A stretch of DNA of 64,000 nucleotides from Halocaridina rubra (Eukaryota; Arthropoda; Malacostraca; Decapoda; Atyidae). The notes below the pieces were generated by a model that was not told the DNA's origin, did no database searches, and saw nothing but the letters and a program-made list of their open reading frames with translations. Shown piece by piece: positions 59,095 through 64,000 of this stretch (within the stretch, counting starts at the first letter, position 1; every line of letters starts with the position of its first letter). Location: positions 93,501 to 157,500 of the forward strand of contig JAXCGZ010005661.1 in assembly GCA_037179515.1 (NCBI GenBank). The letters run 5' to 3'. A program made the translations under genes and the position numbers.

Positions 59095-61370
59095 AAGATT
59101 GTTATACACAAATGCAGATGCATTAGCTGGTAAGGCAGTAGAATAAAAAGATAGGATTCACAACAGTAAGGCAGATATAGTATTCACAGATAATGTGTTG
59201 GATATTGGAAAAATTGAGTATGAACCACCAATTGGAATGAGTGACCACTGTGTGTTGTTGATGGAGTATATCATTGAAGATATTCTGCCTGAGAGTTGAG
59301 GCACTGAGGACATGAGGAACTATCCGAAAGGAGATTACATCAAAATGAATGAGCTGTTTGCAGTTAGTGACTGGAGAACCTTCTTTTACAACAAATCTGT
59401 TCAAGAAATGTACGACATCTTTCGTGAGATATATGGGAAGATAGTATATCGCTGCATACCTGTCACCAATGTATGTGTAATTCATGCCAGAGAGAAATGG
59501 TTCGATAATGAGTGTAACAGAGCTAAGGAGTGGAGAGACAAATGCTGGAAAAGGTAATGCCTGGCAAACCTACAAAAGAGCAAGAAATGACTACCTAAGT
59601 AAAAGAAGAGAGGCAGAGAGAGACTATGAAAGGGACATCACCTGGAGGGCTAAAGAAAATCCCAGGCTTTTCCACAGCTTTATCAGAGGAAAACTGAAGG
59701 TAAAAGAACAGGTTTTAAGGCTTAAGAGAGCGGATGGAAGCATCACTGAGACATATGAAGAGATCTGCAAAGAATTGATCAAGGAGTTTCTGTCAGTATT
59801 TACAGCAGAAAATACCCCACCCCCTCAGATTGCAGAGATAGAAGCTCACGGACCAGTATTAGAGAACATTATCCTTTCAGCCACAGAGGTATGCAAAGCG
59901 CTGATGGAGTTAGATGTCCATAAAGCTACAGGTCCTGATGATATATCCCTTCATGTACTTTAAAAATTCACAAACTCAGTATCAGTGGCACTAAGTATCA
60001 TATTTAAAAAGTCACTGGAGTCAGGGGAGATTCCAAGATGCTGGAAACTAGCAAACGTGATACCTATCTTCAAAAAGGGAAGGAGGGATACGGCTCTAAA
60101 CTTTAGACCAGTTTCCTTGACCAGCATAATTTGCAAAGTTATGGAGAAACGACTAAGGAAACATATTTCTCTTCACTTGGAATCCTTCAACTTTTTGTCA
60201 GTGAGACAACATGGCTTCAGAGAACGTAGATCTTCAGTAACAAACTTATTAGAATTTTATGATGAGGTAAGCCAAATCTTACAGGAAAGAGAGGGCTGGG
60301 CAGATTGCATATTCCTAGACTTCCAGAAAGCATTTGACACTGTCCCACATGGGAGACATATTAGGAAGCTGCAAGCAATGGCTAGAATAGGTGGAAATGT
60401 CTTGGAATGGATAAAAACTTACTTAGAAGGAAGGGAACAGAGGGTTAGAGTACGACACTCAGTGTCTGAATGGAGAAGAGTTAGTAGTGGAGTTCCACAG
60501 GGTTCAGTTTTAAGACCACTTTTGTTCCTTGTATATGTAAATGACCTACCAGAGTCTGTAAATTCATTCATGAATAAGTTTGCAGATGATGCAAAGATTG
60601 TGAAGAAAGTAAGAAACGAGCAATGGTAGAGAACTTCAGGAAGATCTAAATAGTCTGCACGAGTGGTCAAAAAAGTGGCTAATGAAATTCACTACTTCAA
60701 AATGTAAAGATGAGAATGGGTACAAGTGCAAGAAGGCCCAAGCTTGACTACTCGGTGGCAGGAGTACAACTTCAAGAGACAGAAAATGAGAGAGATCTAG
60801 GAGTAAACATACTGGGCGATTTTTCTCCAGAAATGCATATAAATGGCATAGTAAGGACAGCATATGCTTTCTTATCAAATGTAAGGGTAGCCTTCAGGCA
60901 CATGGACAAGGAAATGTATCTGAAATATTTATGTAACTTATGTGAGGCCAAAACTTGAATATGCAGCCCACTTTTGGAATCCGCACTTGAAAAAGCACGT
61001 AGCTAAGCTTGAAAAAGTTCAAAGACATGCCACGAAACTGGTGCCAGAAATACGCTATATCAGTTGTGATGAGAGACTGAGGGAAGTAGATTTACCATCA
61101 CTCGGAGCTAGAAGATTGAGGGGGAATATGGTGACAGTCTTTGAATTCCTTCATGGTTATGATAGAGTGGATAGGGATCGATATTTTGATATAGTTTGCT
61201 CTAGAACTAGAGGTCATAGTTTGAAGCTTCGTAAGAAAACTTCTTTTCAGGATATTAGGAAATACTATTTCAGTGTACAAGTAGTTGATAACTGGAATTC
61301 GCTAATCGAAGATGTAGTTAATACTATCTCAATCCATAGTTTTAAGGACAGGTATGATAACTATCACTAA
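59095..61370 (+). pseudogene. ORF2 of LINE copy O, broken
   Basis: Pieces at 59312-59557, 59484-59963, 59985-60629, 60710-60958 and 60942-61370 cover linker, RT and C-terminus. The endonuclease core is lost, a stretch coding RYRRRKN is missing near 59556, and several 1-2 bp indels shift frames. RT FADD is retained; GPLL is RPLL. Confidence 0.86.
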
Positions 61371-61489
61371 GTACAAAATGGAAACGATCAAGAGACGCGA
61401 AGATACGAGCTTTGGTCTCTTTCCCGTAAGCACAATTAGGTAATCACAATTAGGTAATCACACACACACTCACACACATACACACACAT

Positions 61490-62022
61490 GTAACCTATGT
61501 GAGGCCAAAACTCGAATATGCAGCCCCCTTTTGGAATCCGCACTTGAAAAAGCACATAGCTAAGCTTGAAAAAGTTCAAAGACATGCCACGAAACTGGTG
61601 CCAGAAATACGCAATCTCGGTTATGATGAGAGGCTGAGGGAATTAGACTTGCCATCACTCGAAGCTAGAAGAGTAAGGGGGGATATGGTGACAGTCTTTA
61701 AATTCCTTCATGGTTATGATAGAGTGGATAGGGATCGATATTTCGATATGGCTGGCTCTAGAACTAGAGGTCATAGTTTGAAGCTTCGTAAGAAAACTTC
61801 TTTGCAGGATGTAAGGAAATACTTTTTCAGTGTAAGAGTAGTTGATAATTGGAATTGGCTAAGCGAGGAGGTAGTTAATGCTATCTCAATCCATAGTTTT
61901 AAGGACAGGTACGATAAGTATCACTAAGTCTAAAAATGGAACCGATCAGGAGACGGGAAGATACGAGCTTTGGGCTCTTTCCCGTAAACACAATTAGGTA
62001 ATCACAATTAGGTAATCACACA
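61490..62022 (+). mobile_element. CR1-like LINE copy P, 5'-truncated
   Basis: Begins in the C-terminal part of ORF2 (YVRPKLEYAAPFWNP) after the CA tail of copy O. The frame is open to its stop at 61927 and is nearly identical to copies A and M. Two terminal motifs and a CA-rich run follow. Confidence 0.92.
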
Positions 62023-62033
62023 CACACTCACAC

Positions 62034-63200
62034 TGGGCGTATTGCATATTCCTAGACTTACATAAGGCATTTGATACGGTCCCACACGGGAGACTTATTA
62101 AGAACCTGCAAGTATTGGCAAAAATAGTTGGAAACGGAATGGATAAAAACTTACTTAGAAGGAAATAAAGCGAGGGTTAGAATAAGACTCTCAGTGTCTG
62201 AATGGAGAAGGGTTAGTAGTAGGGTTCCACAGGGATCAGTTTTAGGCCACTTTTGTTCCTTGTATACGTAAATGAGCTACCGGTGTCTGTAAATTCATAA
62301 TTTATTATGTTTGTAGATGATGCAAAGATTGTGAAGAAAGTAAGAGATGAGTACAGTATTAGGGAATTTCAGGAAGACCTAAACAGTCTGCATAAGTGGT
62401 TAGAAAAGTGCCTAATGAAATTCAATGCTGGAAAATGTAAGGTAATGAGATTGGGTACAAATGCAAGAAGACCCATACTTGGATACTTAATAGCAGGAGC
62501 AGAACTTCAAGAGACAGAGATTTAGAGAGATCTAGGAGTAAACATACTGGTAGAATTGTCTCCGGAAATTCATATAAATAGCATAGTAAGGGCACTATAT
62601 GCTTTCTTAGCAAATGTAAAGGTAGCCTTCAGACACATGGACAAGGAAATATTCAGAAATAATAATGTAACCTATTTTAAGCCAAACCTTTAAAATGCGG
62701 CCCCCTTTTGGAATCCATGCTTGAAAAAGCACATAATTAAGCTGAAAAAGTGCAAAGACATGCCACGAGACTGATACCAGAAATACGCCATCTCAGTTAT
62801 GGAGAGAGGCTGAGGGAATTAGACTTACCACCGCTCAAAGCTAGAAGAATGAGGGGGATATGGTGACGGTTTTAAATTCATTCATGGTTATGACAGAGTG
62901 GATAGAGATCTATATTTTGATATGGTTGGCTCTAGAACTAGAGGTCATAGTTTGAAGCTTCGTAAGAATACTTCTTTGCAGGATGTAAGGAAGCACTTTT
63001 TTTAGTTTAAGAGAAGTTGATGATTGGAATTCGTTAAGCGAGGAGGTAGTTAATGCTATCTCAATCCATAGTTTTAAGGACAAGTATGCTGAGTATCACT
63101 GAGTACAAAATTGAAGCTGACCAGGAGACGGGGAGTTACAAGTATAGGGCTTTATCTCTTACACACAATTAGGTAATTACAGTTAGGTAATTACACACAT
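62034..63200 (+). mobile_element. CR1-like LINE copy Q, old and 5'-truncated
   Basis: Starts at RT motif 3 (CIFLDLHKAFDTVPHG) after the CA-rich tail of copy P. ORF2 is broken by many indels; the best frame is 62307-62525, with VDDAKIVKKV. It ends in two diverged terminal motifs (TTAGGTAATTAC) at about 63200, after which non-repetitive DNA follows. It closes the + strand array. Confidence 0.88.
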
Positions 63201-64000
63201 TGAAGATAAATTGCAAGTCATTCACGAGTTGTTGCATCGCAGTCAAACCTAAGCTTGCAACACATGTTTATGAGAGTGCTCATGATTTTTTTTTATTCTG
63301 ATCTAGATCCAAATTTCCACAAACTTTTCTTTTTTAAGGTCGCACAATTTTTCCTCCTCTTCTTCGTGTCATCTTTGTATAATTAAATCGGGGAAACTAA
63401 AATCCCCTGAGGGACGGGGGTAAGAATACTTCCTTCGTGTTCCCCTACGTGTCGTAAAAGTCGACTAAATGGAGCGGAGCGAGGGGACTGGGAATTCCTT
63501 CCTCTGTATTTGGAGTATGAAGTTATGGAATAATTCCGTCGATAAGTTTTGAGACACACGAGCCAGATCATGCCGACATATTGATTAAAGAATAAAAACC
63601 TTTGATCTAACGCTATAATAGAAATAGCGCACCGTTCTTGGCATTCTTCTGTCTCTCTTTACATTTTGTCTTTCATAAAAATCGCTGTTGTGTATCGAGT
63701 TTAGTCATTGAAAGTGACTCAAGTGTTCGAGTGAAGTGTGCCATTAAATACTCCCTGCAGTCGCGTATGAGCTGAATCGGGATTTTTTTTTTTTTTTTAA
63801 GTATCATTCCATTAATGTCATTATTTACAGGAAGGTAAATTTACCCTAAATATTTCTCCTTGGTCTCGTCATCCTTTTTGAATCCTTTAACTTTTGAGGA
63901 TTATTGTTATATTTAGCTTTATCCTATCGTGAAGTGCTTTGTTGACATATTGGCAGTATAGTTTTATAACAATTCATGTTGCCCAGAATTACAATTGCAA
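63201..64000. other. Mostly unique AT-rich DNA with dispersed repeat R1
   Basis: No convincing gene. A second copy of repeat R1 lies at about 63395-63520 on the + strand: ACGTGTCGTAAAAGTCGACT then AAATGGAGCGGAGCGAGGGG, matching 35292-35148 in reverse. A poly(T) tract lies at about 63785. The remainder shows nothing recognisable. Confidence 0.55.

Larger units (their letters stand above)
57194..61461 (+). mobile_element. CR1-like LINE copy O, nearly complete but degenerate
   Basis: Same 5' start as copy N. It carries a 5' UTR, a damaged ORF1, an ORF2 lacking most of the endonuclease (jump near 59180 from the ORF2 start to the FTDNVLDIGK region) and two terminal motifs with CA-rich tail. Its divergence from M suggests an older subfamily. 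Confidence 0.9.

Noticed and set aside
63383..63571. 62-codon minus-strand frame near the right end
   Set aside because: It overlaps dispersed repeat R1 and shows no protein features.

Overview
This looks like a repeat-filled stretch of an invertebrate nuclear genome, most likely a crustacean (decapod-like). The reasons are CR1-type LINEs, tRNA-derived SINEs, Ty3/gypsy elements and very dense (TA)n, (CA)n and (CT)n microsatellites. The species call is inference. I found no convincing host gene: every coding region I can support belongs to a transposable element or its relic.

The dominant component is one family of CR1-like non-LTR retrotransposon, about 4.9 kb at full length. It has ORF1 (coiled coil plus RRM-like domain) and ORF2 (apurinic-type endonuclease plus reverse transcriptase), and its 3' end is one or two copies of AATTAGGTAATCAC/TAC running straight into (CA)n. 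I count 17 copies, lettered A-Q. On the + strand are A (1-2370), B (2398-3402 and 14267-14714), C (14779-15024), D (15031-17896), E (17905-19097 and 22596-22828), J (47189-48348), K (48410-48543), L (48550-50134), M (50156-55058), N (55101-57182), O (57194-61461), P (61490-62022) and Q (62034-63200). On the - strand are F (24604-29503), G (29515-32663), H (42664-44035) and I (44061-46156). The copies lie head to tail, and the 5' end of one usually abuts the (CA)n at the 3' tail of its neighbour. M has both ORFs intact and is the best candidate for an active copy.

Copy B is split by a 10.9 kb LTR retrotransposon (3403-14266, - orientation). It has 1.9 kb LTRs about 1% diverged, a 5-bp target duplication, a tRNA-Lys-like primer site and one 1595-codon Gag-Pol frame. 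Its domain order is Gag-PR-IN-RT-RNaseH, with integrase before reverse transcriptase: the Gmr1-type arrangement, unusual for Ty3/gypsy. Copy E is split by a different, degenerate LINE (19105-22588, - strand, 7-bp target duplication). A third LINE fragment lies at 24150-24603.

From 22.8 to 24 kb and from 32.7 to 35.4 kb, short islands sit between TA or CT microsatellites. They are two copies of a tRNA-derived SINE, a second SINE type, two long palindromic (foldback) elements and a half copy of one of them. From 35386 to 42599 lies a second LTR element, probably non-autonomous. Its 622-bp LTR cores look identical, it sits in a (TA)n tract, it has a single gag-like ORF and no pol, and it holds a 22-copy 25-bp minisatellite. 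After 63.2 kb the sequence is mostly single-copy-looking AT-rich DNA with one more short dispersed repeat.

The (CA)n-ended CR1 family appears to build tandem nests by inserting into CA repeats, including those at its own 3' ends. The window is best read as layers of such insertions, later invaded by LTR elements and SINEs.
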